Shown one piece after another: positions 21,171 to 31,987 of a stretch of 64,000 nucleotides of DNA. The notes beneath the pieces were generated by a model. That model saw only the letters and a list, made by a program, of their open reading frames with translations. It searched no databases and was not told where the DNA came from. The translations under genes were made by a program, and so were the position numbers. Every line of letters starts with the position of its first letter. The stretch's first letter is position 1. Source of the DNA: Trichomonas vaginalis G3. Taxonomy: Eukaryota; Parabasalia; Trichomonadida; Trichomonadidae. The stretch covers positions 5,402,252 to 5,466,251 of the forward strand of contig NC_067207.1 in assembly GCF_026262505.1 (NCBI RefSeq). Direction: 5' to 3'.

Positions 21171-24100
21171 TTACTGGGTTTGCTGGATCTTCTTGTAGCC
21201 CTCGTAACGTGTCTTCATATCGTTGATAAGAAGTGGGAACTTAGTCTCAGCCTCCTTTGGATAGATATCCTTAAGAGCAGCGAATCTGTTTTCGCCCTTG
21301 ACAAGTGGGTCGAGGTTGTAGTTTGGCTGCTTTGTATCGACTGTGAGTGGTTTGTCCTTGGATGGGTTGTAACGGAAGAGGTTGAGGTAACCTGTCTTGA
21401 GGAGATCCTTGCAGTGCTTTGGTGTTGAGCCAAGTCCCTTCTTGATACCGTGGTTGATGCAAGGAGAGTAGTTGATGATGATAGCTGGGCCGTTGTACTC
21501 CTTAGCCTCCTGGAGAGCCTTGAGAGCCTGGTTTGGATCAGCAAGTAAGCATGTTGAGGCGACATAGATGTTCTTGTATGTCATAGCGATGGCGCCGAGA
21601 TCCTTCTTAGCATTTGTGTAACCAGCAGCAGAGAAGTTAGCGACAGCACCACGAGATGTAGCCTTAGAGCATTGGCCACCAGTGTTGGAGTAAACTTCTG
21701 TATCGTAGATGATGATCTTGACGTTTTCGCCAGAAGCAAGAACGTGATCAAGGCCACCATAGCCGATATCGTAAGCCCAACCATCACCACCGACGATCCA
21801 GACTTGCTTCTTGGCAAGGATGTCAGCCTGTGACTTGAGGTCGAAGAGCTTCTCGGATGGGTTCTGAACCTTAGCGAGGAGTGGCTTGATCTTCTCAGCG
21901 AGATCGCCGGATTCCTTATCCTGATCCCAAACCTTGAGGAGTTGCTCGAAGAGATCCTTGAGCTCGCCCTTGACTTCACCGGATTCGATGACATCGACGA
22001 TGAGGCGCTTTGTGATGTTACGGCGGGCTTCGACAGCCTTGAACATACCGTAGCCGAATTCAGCGTTATCTTCGAAGAGGGAGTTAGCCCAAGCTGGACC
22101 GTGTCCGCGCTCGTTTGTTGTGTATGGATTGAATGGGAATGTAGCACCCCAAACGAGAGAGCAGCCTGTAGCGTTAGCGAGGTAGAGCTGGTCACCATAG
22201 AGCTGTGTAAGGAGCTTGCAGATAGCTGTTTCATCCCTGGCAAGCACCGTTGAATTCGATGAGTGGCTGGCGGAACTGAACGTTGCGAACGTTTGTAGCT
22301 GGAACAAGGTGTCCACGGTTTGGAATAGCTGTAAGGCGTTCCCAGTTCTTGCCCTCTTCCTCGTCGATCTTAGCGTTACGGTATGTCATAGAGAGAGCCT
22401 TTGTTGGGCAGGATGTGACGCATGTGCCGCAGCCTGTGCAGTCGAGTGGTGTGATCTGGATTCTGAACTGGTAGTCCTTGATCTCCTTGCCCTTAGCCTT
22501 GAGTGTTGTAAGGCCCTGGACTTCTTCTGGCTTGAGAAGGAATGGGCGGATGACAGCGTGTGGGCAGACGATGGCGCAGGTGTTGCACTGAATGCACTTC
22601 TTTTCGTCCCACTTTGGAACTGTGACGGCGATACCACGCTTCTCGAACTTGGCTGTGTCGTTTGGAACGAGGCCGATTTCGACCATCTCATCGACAGAGA
22701 CGGACTCACCCTCCTGAAGGATGGACATATCGATGATGTGGCGGATACCCTCGTGCTTTGGTCTTGGTTCGACTGGAGCGTTGAGCCATTCAGCCTTGTT
22801 GTACTTGAACTCCTTGAGGCCCTGGAGAGCATGGTCAACCATGTCCCAGTTCTTCTGGATGACTTCCTTACCCTTGCGAGCGTACTGCTTAGCAATGGAC
22901 TTCTTAAGGAGAGCGATGCACTCTTCGGCCGGGATGATGTTGGCGAGGCCGAAGAAGACTGTCTGCATAAGCATGTTGATACGGCCTGGGAGCTTGAGGT
23001 CGATAGCGATCTGTGTAGCATCGATTGTGTAAAGCTTAGCATCCTTCTCAGCGATTGAGCGGCGGAATGATCCTGGAAGGTCCTTGTTGAGATCAAGGTT
23101 GCCTGGGAAGTTGATGACGAAGACACCACCCTGCTTGAGTTGCTTTGTCATGTCGAACTTGTGGAGATATGATGGGTTGTGGCAAGCGATATAATCGGCG
23201 TTCTGGACGTAGTATGGAGCGTTGATTGGCTTGGCACCGAAACGAAGGTGGGATGTTGTGACACCTCCGGACTTGTGGGCATCGTAAGCGAAGTAAGCCT
23301 GGCCGTAAAGCTTTGTGTTGGAAACGATAAGCTTGATAGCCTGCTTGTTAGCACCGACTGTACCATCAGAGCCGAGACCCCAGAACATGCACTGCTTTGT
23401 GCCTTCTGGAAGGTGGTCGAATGGCTTGCCGAGTGGAAGAGCTGTTTCTGGGTTGACAACACCAACTGTGAAGTGGTCCTTTGGAATCTGAGAAACAAGG
23501 TTCTTGACGATGGCTTCGACATGGACTGGAGCGAAGTCGCGGGATGAGATACCGTAGCGGCCACCGATGATCTTGACGTTGCGCTGGCCAATGATGGAAG
23601 CAGCAACATCTTCGAAGAGTGGTTCACGTGGGCCTGTTGGATCGACAACCTTGTCGAGAACGCAGATACGCTTGACGGAGGCTGGGATGGCAGCGTTGAA
23701 CATCTCAACAGAGAATGGGCGGTAAAGATGTATCTTGATGAGACCTGTCTTGTACTCTGGGTGCTCTGTGATGTATTCTTCGACTGGATCGCAGCCAGAA
23801 CCCATCATGATGATGACGTTTTCTGGGTCACGTGGGCCAGCGTACTGGTATGGCTTGTAGTAACGGCCTGTCTTGTCGCCGAGAGCCTTCATCATCTTCT
23901 CGACCTCAGCTGGGAGAGCCTGGTATGGCTTGCGAAGCTTTTCGTGCATCTGCCAGACATATTCTGGGCCGCAGATTGTGCCGCGCTCAGATGGGTGTTC
24001 TGGGTTAAGAGAACGAGCACGGAAGGCAGCGAGAGCCTGTTGATCGATAAGTGGCCAAAGTGTTTCGTTATCGAGTTCTTCGTATGTGTTGATTTCGTGG

Positions 24101-24639
24101 GATGTACGGAAGCCATCGAATGTGTGGATGAATGGAAGACCTGTGTGGATGGATGTTAAGTGAGCGACAGCAGCGAGATCGTGAGCTTCCTGGACACCAT
24201 TTGAGAAAAGAATTGGGATGCCTGTGGCACGACAAGCGTAGATATCACCGTGATCGTTGTAGATGGAAAGAGCAGATGTAGCAATGCAACGAGCAGAGAT
24301 GTGGAAGACAGCTGGGCACATTTCACCAACAATCTTGTACATATCTGGGATCATAAGGAGAGCACCTTGTGAAGCTGTGAATGTAGCGCAAAGGGCACCA
24401 ACTGCTGTAGCACCGTGAACAGCGGCAGCAGCACCACCTTCAGATTGCATCATAGCCATGTTGACTTTGTTGCCCCAGATGTTCTTACGACCCTGGGCGA
24501 TCCAAGCATCAACTAATTCACCCATTGTTGTAGCTGGTGTGATTGGGTAGATGAAGGATGTTTCTGTAAGCTGGTATGCGACAGAAGTAGCGGCTGTATT
24601 GCCATCTCCTGGAACTCTCTTGCCGAAATTGCGAAGCAT
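21171..24639 (-). pseudogene. PFOR: Pyruvate:ferredoxin oxidoreductase (PFOR), with one 5-nt frameshift
   Basis: Hydrogenosomal enzyme that turns pyruvate and CoA into acetyl-CoA and CO2 and passes electrons to ferredoxin, the route that also activates metronidazole. Start chosen at MLRNFGKR, a typical short hydrogenosomal presequence (an ATG eight codons upstream is unlikely). Pyruvate-binding domain I starts GDGNTAATSVAY; two ferredoxin-type 4Fe-4S motifs are CIQCNTCAIVCP (~682) and CTGCGTCVTSCP (~734); the TPP domain has GGDGWAYDIGYGG. At about 22236 the frame breaks in GACxGCGET: relative to the conserved motif five bases are missing, removing Cys-Gly. Adding five bases gives 1158 codons, a normal length. 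GC content is far above the neighbours, as in highly expressed genes. Pseudogene or assembly error; other genomic copies are expected. Confidence 0.95.
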
Positions 24640-24650
24640 TCGAGATAAAA

Positions 24651-24662
24651 AATGAAGTGACA
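24651..24662 (-). promoter_or_regulatory. Initiator (Inr) of PFOR
   Basis: The minus strand reads TGTCACTTCATT, matching the trichomonad initiator TCA(+1)(C/T)(T/A). The +1 A would be complementary to 24658, 19 nt upstream of the chosen ATG. Its position also supports the MLRNF start over the upstream ATG, which lies inside the motif region. Confidence 0.65.
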
Positions 24663-24709
24663 AAGGTCGATCGAAACTGATACAAATTCAATAAAAACGA
24701 TATACAATT

Positions 24710-25660
24710 AATTCATGAAAAGTGCTATCAAATAAAGACGAAAGTTCATTGAAAAATTGAAAGGTAGATAGCGATTTGTGAAGAATTGATTAGATTGAAA
24801 GCAAATTGGCCATGGATGACCTTTTAACATTCTATTTACATTGCTATCAAACTACTGAATGGATTGTTTTGCATTTTTTTCTCTTCGGTTCCGTCGTTTT
24901 TTTTCTGAGCTGCACTCCATCATAGCCTTTCACCACTACAGGTTGATATTGGACCTATAAAAACTGAAAATATCTTTGGTACATGAGCATACATTTCGAG
25001 AACTACTATATTATCGGTCTTCACACTGATTTATAATGATATATTTTTATTATTACTTGAAATTTAGGATTTATAGGACAAAATTAGTTGAACACAAATT
25101 TGGTGCAATTGCTTAATACATATCATAGTTCTTTTTTATATTATTTCAATGGCCCATTTTGATTTTAAATTGTCTTTTAAAATATTCGTTCATATCCAAA
25201 TTCTCTATATAAATTCACAAATGATGTTTGCTTCATATTAATTTCCACTGAATATTTTTACTCCAAAAGCCTCAATATTCTTTTGAATATTGCCTCCCTA
25301 TAAATTTTCAAAATTCGCTATTCATTACTAATAGTATAGTTGGTAACAAAGATATTTCCATAAATAACATGTTTTGTTTTTCTCTTTGTGAGAGAATCCT
25401 CAAATACATTCAATGACTAGTTTCCCAATGGGCCATTATTAATGTGAAAAGCATGTGTTCTTTGTAATGGATATGGTGCGCTTCTAACTTTAGTTTTTGA
25501 AAGAGCCCAAATCCATATGAAAAAGAATCATAAATCAATTTACTATTTCAAATTGAAAACCTGCTTATAACCAGTATAAATAAAGGGGAAAAAATGAAAT
25601 ATTATTGAATTTAAATAGATACTAACATATATTTTACAATAAATTACAAATACAAACAAA
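24710..25660. other. Gene-free stretch
   Basis: Nothing supported on either strand; no repeats noticed. Confidence 0.5.
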
Positions 25661-26419
25661 TTAGAGAGCTAAAGTTCTGTGTAACTTCTCGAGAATACAT
25701 GGGAAAGAGAATTTTTCTGAAATTTCACTTTCCATCTCGAGATCTTTATGAATGTCAATAATAGGTAATTGGAAATCCAAGAAACCTGCAACTGGTGTTC
25801 TAAGAGATTCAATGTCGTCTTCTGATTTCCTTCTAAACATTGATTGGTTAAATATGGATTGTTTAACCGGATTTTGTTGGTCGTTTTCTTTCTCTACACC
25901 ATTAAGGAAATCATGTAATGATGAAGCTTTTCGTTTTTTCGATTTGCTAATTAACCTCTTAGATTTGGTCTTTTGTGTTACGTTTTTACGAACTGAAGAT
26001 GATTCTGTTTTGCTTTTTCCTTCATTTACTGATGTTTGGCGACTGGATTTATGGGATGTACTTTTTACAGAATCTGATACTGCGTTTTTAATCAAAGAAT
26101 TAGGAACATTTAAATCGTTTGTTATTTCATCTGTCGAATTTGAAAGACTAATATCAGAAACAGTTCTTCGAGAATGTTTCGACATCAATTTCTTGTCAGA
26201 TAAAAGGGCTTTATCAAGATTGTTATGTGATGATGATCTGATCATTGATTTTTCGGTGGATTTAAGATCAGAACTCGTTCTTTTCTTGGAGTGTGATTTT
26301 GTTTTGTTTAATGATGACTTCCTTTTAGTTGCTGTATGCTTTGAATCGGATGATGAAGATCGAGAAGATTCATCTTCATCACTGCATGATGATCTTTTCT
26401 TCCGATGGACTTCACTCAT
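25661..26419 (-). CDS. Ser/Lys-rich disordered protein, unknown
   Basis: A 252-residue protein dominated by Ser, Lys, Arg and Thr with several basic clusters (KRKSSLNKTKSHSKKR, KTKSKRLISKSKKRK) that look like nuclear localisation signals, and many potential phosphorylation sites. The last 60 residues are more ordered and hydrophobic (TPVAGFLDFQLPIIDI, FSFPCILEKLHRTLAL). No family recognised. A nuclear or chromatin-associated role is only an inference from composition. Confidence 0.7.
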   Translation of the reverse strand: MSEVHRKKRSSCSDEDESSRSSSSDSKHTATKRKSSLNKTKSHSKKRTSSDLKSTEKSMIRSSSHNNLDKALLSDKKLMSKHSRRTVSDISLSNSTDEITNDLNVPNSLIKNAVSDSVKSTSHKSSRQTSVNEGKSKTESSSVRKNVTQKTKSKRLISKSKKRKASSLHDFLNGVEKENDQQNPVKQSIFNQSMFRRKSEDDIESLRTPVAGFLDFQLPIIDIHKDLEMESEISEKFSFPCILEKLHRTLAL

Positions 26420-27781
26420 TTTATATTTTAAAACGCGGTAGGCTCATTGAATTAACATTTTTGAGAAATTCATTGAATTTTTTCAATATGTTTTTCCTCA
26501 TGATGAAGAATATCATTTAGATATTGTGAGATTACTATTTTTATTGGAGAAACCAAACAATAAAATTTTGTCTCAATTAAAACGATATGAAAATTTTCGG
26601 ATAGAATTAATCATAAACATATAGATTATATTATATAATCAAAAATAGGATATCTTTTCAAATTGTTGATATTTGAAAGGTAATTCAAATGTTTATTTGT
26701 CTATTTTTTGGATATTTAACATTATTAAAAGTAATATGAAGACATGAAAATTGACTGATAAACAGTGCCAAATATAATTTTAAGCTAAAAAATTAATTTC
26801 AAATGTAATAGCATGAAATTAATCGAAATTGATGTATTTAAAAATTCAATTTATTCAATTTCAGGTTTCAATTTTTTGAGAATTGAATAACAAGGACATG
26901 AAATTATTGTGCAGAATCTATTTTATGATAAATATATATATTTTGATTTTACGATCAAATTTTCTTTAACCGCAAGCCAACAACCCAATTTTTTAATAAA
27001 TATAAGCTCTTCTTCTAATATTTATGAAAATGCATTATATAAAATTCTTTTAACTTCTCTTTTTTTATAAAAATTTGTGATTTGATTAGAATTATCGAAA
27101 TTTTTTCCAAGAAAAATTTATTTTTCATTTTTTCATTTCATTTTCTATGCTTCCAAGTCTGATATTTTATGATTCGAAATTTTTTTGGAAAAATTTTCCA
27201 TCGTGAAATGATTCTACATCTCACACATTGTAGATAGAGATCTAACATCTAGCATTTTATCCATCAAATACCAAATTGAGTTTAATAAATCTTAATTTTT
27301 CTCTTCATACGTAGTTGAAACAACTTTATAACGTAAAATTACAGAAAGAAAAATCAAGAGTGCTCGATATTTCTCAGATTTTCTTCATCAAAATTCAATT
27401 TTACCATTTAATTCTCAAACCAAACACATTTGATAAACATGATACATATCACTTAATAGAGAAAGCATATCATTCGACTCTACTTGAGTTTAATTACATT
27501 TTAATGACATTATTACAAATTTTGCGCTGTTTTATTCAACATAGACTAAAACAAAATAGAAAGTTTTACAAAGCTTAATGAAGATAGTAGTTTATTCTAT
27601 ACAGGAGAATAAATATTTGAAAATGAGAAAATATATATTTTTTGTTTTGTTTGTAATTTCATAAAATGGAGTGACAACCTTGAGCAAAAGGTATAGTGTG
27701 TTGTAAAGCTCTATATATTTTTTTGCTGAAAGTTCAAACCTCTAAATCTTCCAAATATACGTTTATAAAATTTTTTTTAGA
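26420..27781. other. Gene-free stretch, strongly AT-rich
   Basis: No supported gene or repeat. Short open frames are AT-rich and lack motifs. Confidence 0.5.
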
Positions 27782-28522
27782 ATGAATTCTGCTCGAACTC
27801 AAAATTTTGGTAAAATTGATTCATATAGACCTACTTCAGACTTGGCTGTTGGAAGAGTTCCATATATTGGAGAGCTTCCAATGTCATATTCTTCAAAACA
27901 ACAAAATTATAATGAAGATGATTTCAATTTTAACTACCCTCCAACATCAGATGTTAGAGGAACACCAAGATCAGCTACATCAACAAGTTCATCTAGACCA
28001 TCAACAGCAAGACCATGCGAAAAATACAATAAAATACACGAAAATGATGATGTTTTCTTGAGAGCTCAAATGAAATTGAGAGCTCATGATGAAAATACAT
28101 CTAGAAGAAAGAAATTTATGCATGATGAATATGAGCAAAATGTTTTGAATCCTATTGATAACAAATATCGCGCTCAGCTAACAGGAAGAAGGTACGAATC
28201 AAGAGCAGAATCGAAACTTCGAGCTGCTTCCCAACTTAATTCAGCTCCAATACGTAATCTTCAAATTAATACAACTGGTTGCGAAGACAGACTCATGCAC
28301 TCAAGATTAAACTCAAGACAAGAATCGAGACTTGAAAAGTTCCTTACACAAGCTAATCAAGAAGAAAAGAAACCAGAAAAGAAAGTTTTTGAGATGGATC
28401 CGAAGAGAAAAGCAGACACACGATTCTTTACATACGAAATTACTAAAAAGAAAGGAACGCGATTCTATCCAGATAAGTTTGCTTCAAGGGTTGCTGAAAA
28501 TATTAATCAATTTCCAGAGTAA
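27782..28522 (+). CDS. Basic, largely disordered protein, unknown (possibly cytoskeletal)
   Basis: A 246-residue protein. Residues 55-85 are a Ser/Thr/Pro/Arg low-complexity stretch (TPRSATSTSSSRPSTARP), residues 95-210 are charged and probably helical (RLMHSRLNSRQESRLEKFL), and the last 40 residues carry an aromatic segment (RFFTYEITKKKGTRFYPDKF) that may be the conserved core. The composition resembles axonemal and microtubule-associated proteins, but I do not recognise a family. Ends 308 bases before the convergent DYRK kinase gene. Confidence 0.65.
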   Translation: MNSARTQNFGKIDSYRPTSDLAVGRVPYIGELPMSYSSKQQNYNEDDFNFNYPPTSDVRGTPRSATSTSSSRPSTARPCEKYNKIHENDDVFLRAQMKLRAHDENTSRRKKFMHDEYEQNVLNPIDNKYRAQLTGRRYESRAESKLRAASQLNSAPIRNLQINTTGCEDRLMHSRLNSRQESRLEKFLTQANQEEKKPEKKVFEMDPKRKADTRFFTYEITKKKGTRFYPDKFASRVAENINQFPE

Positions 28523-28830
28523 TCGTTTTTCAAGCAACATTATAATTCTATTTACTATGTTTTCAAAGATAAGCCCCTTCTAAAGTATCTTTTGTTTGTT
28601 ATTGTTTAAAATTTGTTTTCATATTTTAATTTATTTTGATATTTCCACTGATATTAACTATGCAATTCTTTTCCAATGAAATTATGAGATTTAAGTTTGA
28701 AATCATTACATAATGTTATTGATCATGGTTTCCAAAATAGCTTCATTTATGTTAATGAAACTTCAATGAAAGTATAGAACTGCATAAACATAATTATATG
28801 ATTTAGCATGAAAAAATACAAACAAATTTT
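28523..28830. other. Intergenic gap between convergent genes
   Basis: AT-rich 3' region shared by the unknown gene and the DYRK gene. No further structure seen. Confidence 0.5.
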
Positions 28831-30174
28831 TTATTTCAAATCTGGAAGTATAGATGATGAAGTCTTTGTAGAAGGTTGAACTTCAAATGATCTTATCCAA
28901 GGGTGTTGAAGTGCTTCTGCAGCTGTCATTCTCATTCTTTGATCCCAAGTTAATAATTTCATTATAAAGTCAACAAGTCTCATATCGTCAGTCTTGAGAA
29001 CTTGAGCAAGGTCCATTGAGTTAGGCATATATTCTTTTTTAGTTTGTTCCTTTAAAAGTCTCAAACTTTTATCAAAAAATTCTTCTCTTCTTTTACCGAT
29101 AACAACTAATTCTCTAGGAGGCATTCCAATGAGCTGTGATATCATCCATAACTGTTCTTCTTCGTTCTGACCCGGAAACAGTGGAGTTCCAGTTAATAAT
29201 TCAACAATAATTAAAGCAAAACTCCACATATCCATTGGAGGACCGTATTTTATACCAAGCATGACTTCAGGGGCTCTATAGTATCTACTTTGAATATACT
29301 CATACATTTGATGATCAACAAAACAACTGGAACCAAAGTCAATAAGCTTAACCGATGTTGAATGCTCTTTAACTAAAAGAACATTTTCTGGTTTCAAGTC
29401 ACAATGTACGATTCCAAGCTTATGAGATTGTTCCAAAGCTGTTAATATCTGAACTGCATAAAGACGAACCAATTTTGGCGACATTGGCTCGAAGTTTGAG
29501 GCTTCGATTACTTCGTAAAGGTTCTTTGACAATATTTCAAACGTAATGCAAATATGAGATCTAAAAATGAAGAAATCGTTTGCTTTAACAACGTTTTTGA
29601 CTTCATTTTTGTTTAGGCGGGCAAGAATCTGTGCTTCAATACGTCCTTGCTCATGCATTTGCTCTGTGTTTACGATGATTTTTATGGCAACACACTGCAT
29701 TGTCTTATGATCATAACATTTTGCTACTTGTCCAAAAGCACCAGCGCCAAATAGTGCAAGAATCTCGAATCTGTAAGCTAAATGATCTCCTGCAATTAAG
29801 TTATAATTGTGTGATTCGTTATCGTAGCCATAGTTATTTTCATCATTAAAGTCAGGAATGATCTTTCTGTTGCGTTTGCCGACAAAGTATATCTCAGGGA
29901 AGCTTGTTATTTCTTGAATTTCAAACTCATTTAAGAAGTGTTTATATCTGACAAGGGCTTCGCCAGGAGTAATGGGTGCTCCTTTAACAACTGGTGATAA
30001 TTCTAGAGGAGCTCTGTTTCTTGCTGATTGATTTTTGAATCTTGGATTTTGATAAATTCTATTTTGAGGGGGATGGACTTGTTTTCTTGCGGTTTTATAA
30101 CCTGCATTTCGACGAGAATATTGGTATGGCTGGGATGGAGCTTGTACTTTAAAAGTTGGCTCCATTTGCGCCAT
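28831..30174 (-). CDS. DYRK-family protein kinase
   Basis: A 447-residue CMGC kinase. Residues 1-55 are basic and disordered; 60-130 include a DYRK-homology-box-like segment (TPGEALVRYKHFLNEFE). The kinase domain runs from ~136 to ~430: glycine loop GAGAFGQVAKC, VAIK Lys 164, catalytic HCDLKPEN (257-264, with the Cys typical of DYRKs), DFG 279-281, and the activation loop YIQSRYYRAPE (293-303), which has the YxxSRYYRAPE signature of DYRKs including the tyrosine that DYRKs autophosphorylate. All catalytic residues are present, so an active dual-specificity kinase is expected. Substrates cannot be inferred. Confidence 0.93.
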   Translation of the reverse strand: MAQMEPTFKVQAPSQPYQYSRRNAGYKTARKQVHPPQNRIYQNPRFKNQSARNRAPLELSPVVKGAPITPGEALVRYKHFLNEFEIQEITSFPEIYFVGKRNRKIIPDFNDENNYGYDNESHNYNLIAGDHLAYRFEILALFGAGAFGQVAKCYDHKTMQCVAIKIIVNTEQMHEQGRIEAQILARLNKNEVKNVVKANDFFIFRSHICITFEILSKNLYEVIEASNFEPMSPKLVRLYAVQILTALEQSHKLGIVHCDLKPENVLLVKEHSTSVKLIDFGSSCFVDHQMYEYIQSRYYRAPEVMLGIKYGPPMDMWSFALIIVELLTGTPLFPGQNEEEQLWMISQLIGMPPRELVVIGKRREEFFDKSLRLLKEQTKKEYMPNSMDLAQVLKTDDMRLVDFIMKLLTWDQRMRMTAAEALQHPWIRSFEVQPSTKTSSSILPDLK

Positions 30175-30444
30175 ATATTTTATGTAAGTTTTTTTTCGTT
30201 AGTAATCAATATTCGTATAAGATTTTACTTCAAAAAGTATCAATTTATAAATCTCACATTCAGAAAATCAGTTTTGTAGCATTAAATCTTTATAATACTG
30301 TTTTCTAAGTTGATTCTGAAATTCATGCTGAGAAATTAGTTTTTTTAACCATATTATCTCTTTAAAAATTGATTTATTTAAGAAGTTAATTACAAGTATT
30401 CTCTAAAGATATACACTTTCTGATTTCCCACTCAAAAATAAAAA

Positions 30445-31563
30445 ATGCTTCTTCTTTTTCTCATCCAAACATGGTTTGATTTTAATCGAACCGCATTTTA
30501 CCAACTACTTTCAACAAGCTTTGATAAACCTATATTTAATTTGTGTTACTCCCATTATTGTCCACATTGTGTTGGACTTCCAGAAGGTTTCTCAAATTTT
30601 AACAAAACACTTGGCGATAGAGATGATATATACATTTCAATGATAGATTGTGCCGAAAGCCATGATTGTGGAATCTTTAGAATCCATGGAACACCAACAA
30701 TTTCACTTGTTATGGGATACAACGTAAGATACTGGCCACGTACAGGCGAAAGAGGACCGAATGGATGGACTCGTTTTATAAATAGTTGGATTTATCCAAG
30801 TTTACGTCGAATTTATAACGAAACCGAATTTAATCAAGCACTTGAAGAACCAGCAGACGGAGGAACAACATTTTATTTAGAAACACCTAGCGAAAATCAT
30901 TCATGGGTTAGAATTATGAACTATTTTTCCCTTGAATACAAAATTTACAATGATACTTTCGTATATAAGGTTAATCCAAATATATCAAAGCCAGTCATTT
31001 ACGCATACAAAAGCAAGTACTGCTATGAAAAATATTCAGGCATAAAATTCGGAATTCCATTATTCCTCCATAAAAATAAATTCGGAATATATCATCGATA
31101 CGATCGCTATGAATTCGAAGGCCTCTTAGGAGGACGAAGAAGGAACGCCATATATATCGTAGAAAAAGATTTATTGAAATCTAACCGCGATGCGTTAGCA
31201 GAATTATCAAAAGATTACTGCCATGGATACAACATTGGATGGGCAAATGTTGATGATGAAGATGATCGAAATATCCTTAAATATGCAAAAATCGCAAATT
31301 CTGACTTACCTTTGCTGAAAGCAGTCAATTTCAACCCTGTTGCATTAAGAGAATACAAAGGAAGTCTTGGTGTCATTAAAAACTACCATTTCCTACCGAA
31401 AGTTATAACTTATGGAGATATCAAAGAAAAAGCACCAGGTTTATACAGGTCAATTATATTAACAGCTTCTACATGCATTATTTATGCGTTTTACGTGTTA
31501 CATCTTATATTCATGAAGAAAGATTCGAAACCAAACGTTGTTGTAGGCGAATTTAATGTTTAA
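30445..31563 (+). CDS. PDI-like thioredoxin-domain membrane protein
   Basis: A 372-residue secretory-pathway protein. A hydrophobic N-terminus (MLLLFLIQTW) is a short signal sequence or anchor. The first thioredoxin fold has CPHC at 39-42, in the place of the CGHC of protein disulphide isomerases, and the cis-Pro loop HGTPTISL (~80). A second, redox-inactive thioredoxin-like domain follows at ~125-300. A membrane segment at ~336-357 (LTASTCIIYAFYVLHLIF) is followed by a short basic cytosolic tail, so it is probably a type I ER protein like TMX. Divergent from the DYRK gene, with starts 271 bp apart. Confidence 0.85.
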   Translation: MLLLFLIQTWFDFNRTAFYQLLSTSFDKPIFNLCYSHYCPHCVGLPEGFSNFNKTLGDRDDIYISMIDCAESHDCGIFRIHGTPTISLVMGYNVRYWPRTGERGPNGWTRFINSWIYPSLRRIYNETEFNQALEEPADGGTTFYLETPSENHSWVRIMNYFSLEYKIYNDTFVYKVNPNISKPVIYAYKSKYCYEKYSGIKFGIPLFLHKNKFGIYHRYDRYEFEGLLGGRRRNAIYIVEKDLLKSNRDALAELSKDYCHGYNIGWANVDDEDDRNILKYAKIANSDLPLLKAVNFNPVALREYKGSLGVIKNYHFLPKVITYGDIKEKAPGLYRSIILTASTCIIYAFYVLHLIFMKKDSKPNVVVGEFNV

Positions 31564-31987
31564 TCTGTTTTATATTTATTTTTTTGTTAGTTTTAAATGC
31601 TCTGTTTATTATCTTTTAATATTTTTAAATAATTTTCATAGTTTAGGTATATTGATAATTCCTAACCCCATATCATTGATAATACCACATTATAGATATG
31701 TTCCCAATAGATTTTTTTATAGAAATTGAAAATTTAGATTTATTATTGATTTCTTAATTATCTATAATGTATTGAGCTAAATATGCAAAATATTGATAAA
31801 TTTTCTATTTACAATTAATAATTTTATAAATACAATAAATATATTTGGTTTTCATCGAACAAATCGAATAATTATCTAAGGAGTCTCATATACTTGAGAA
31901 GAAAAATTGGTGTGATTGATTATTATGCCTACAAATTTATCTTCTATAACTTTTATTAAATACAAAACAAAAATTTACAATATAAGT
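31564..31987. other. Intergenic gap between convergent genes
   Basis: AT-rich, no gene or repeat seen. Confidence 0.5.

Noticed and set aside
21215-23708. Several long frames on both strands over PFOR
   Set aside because: They are shadows caused by the high GC content and biased codon use of the PFOR gene; their translations are Ser/Thr/Arg- or Val/Leu-rich and lack motifs.
25752-26441. 229-codon plus-strand frame opposite the Ser/Lys-rich gene
   Set aside because: Antisense mirror of a low-complexity gene (Phe/Leu/Asp-rich), no ATG context or motif.
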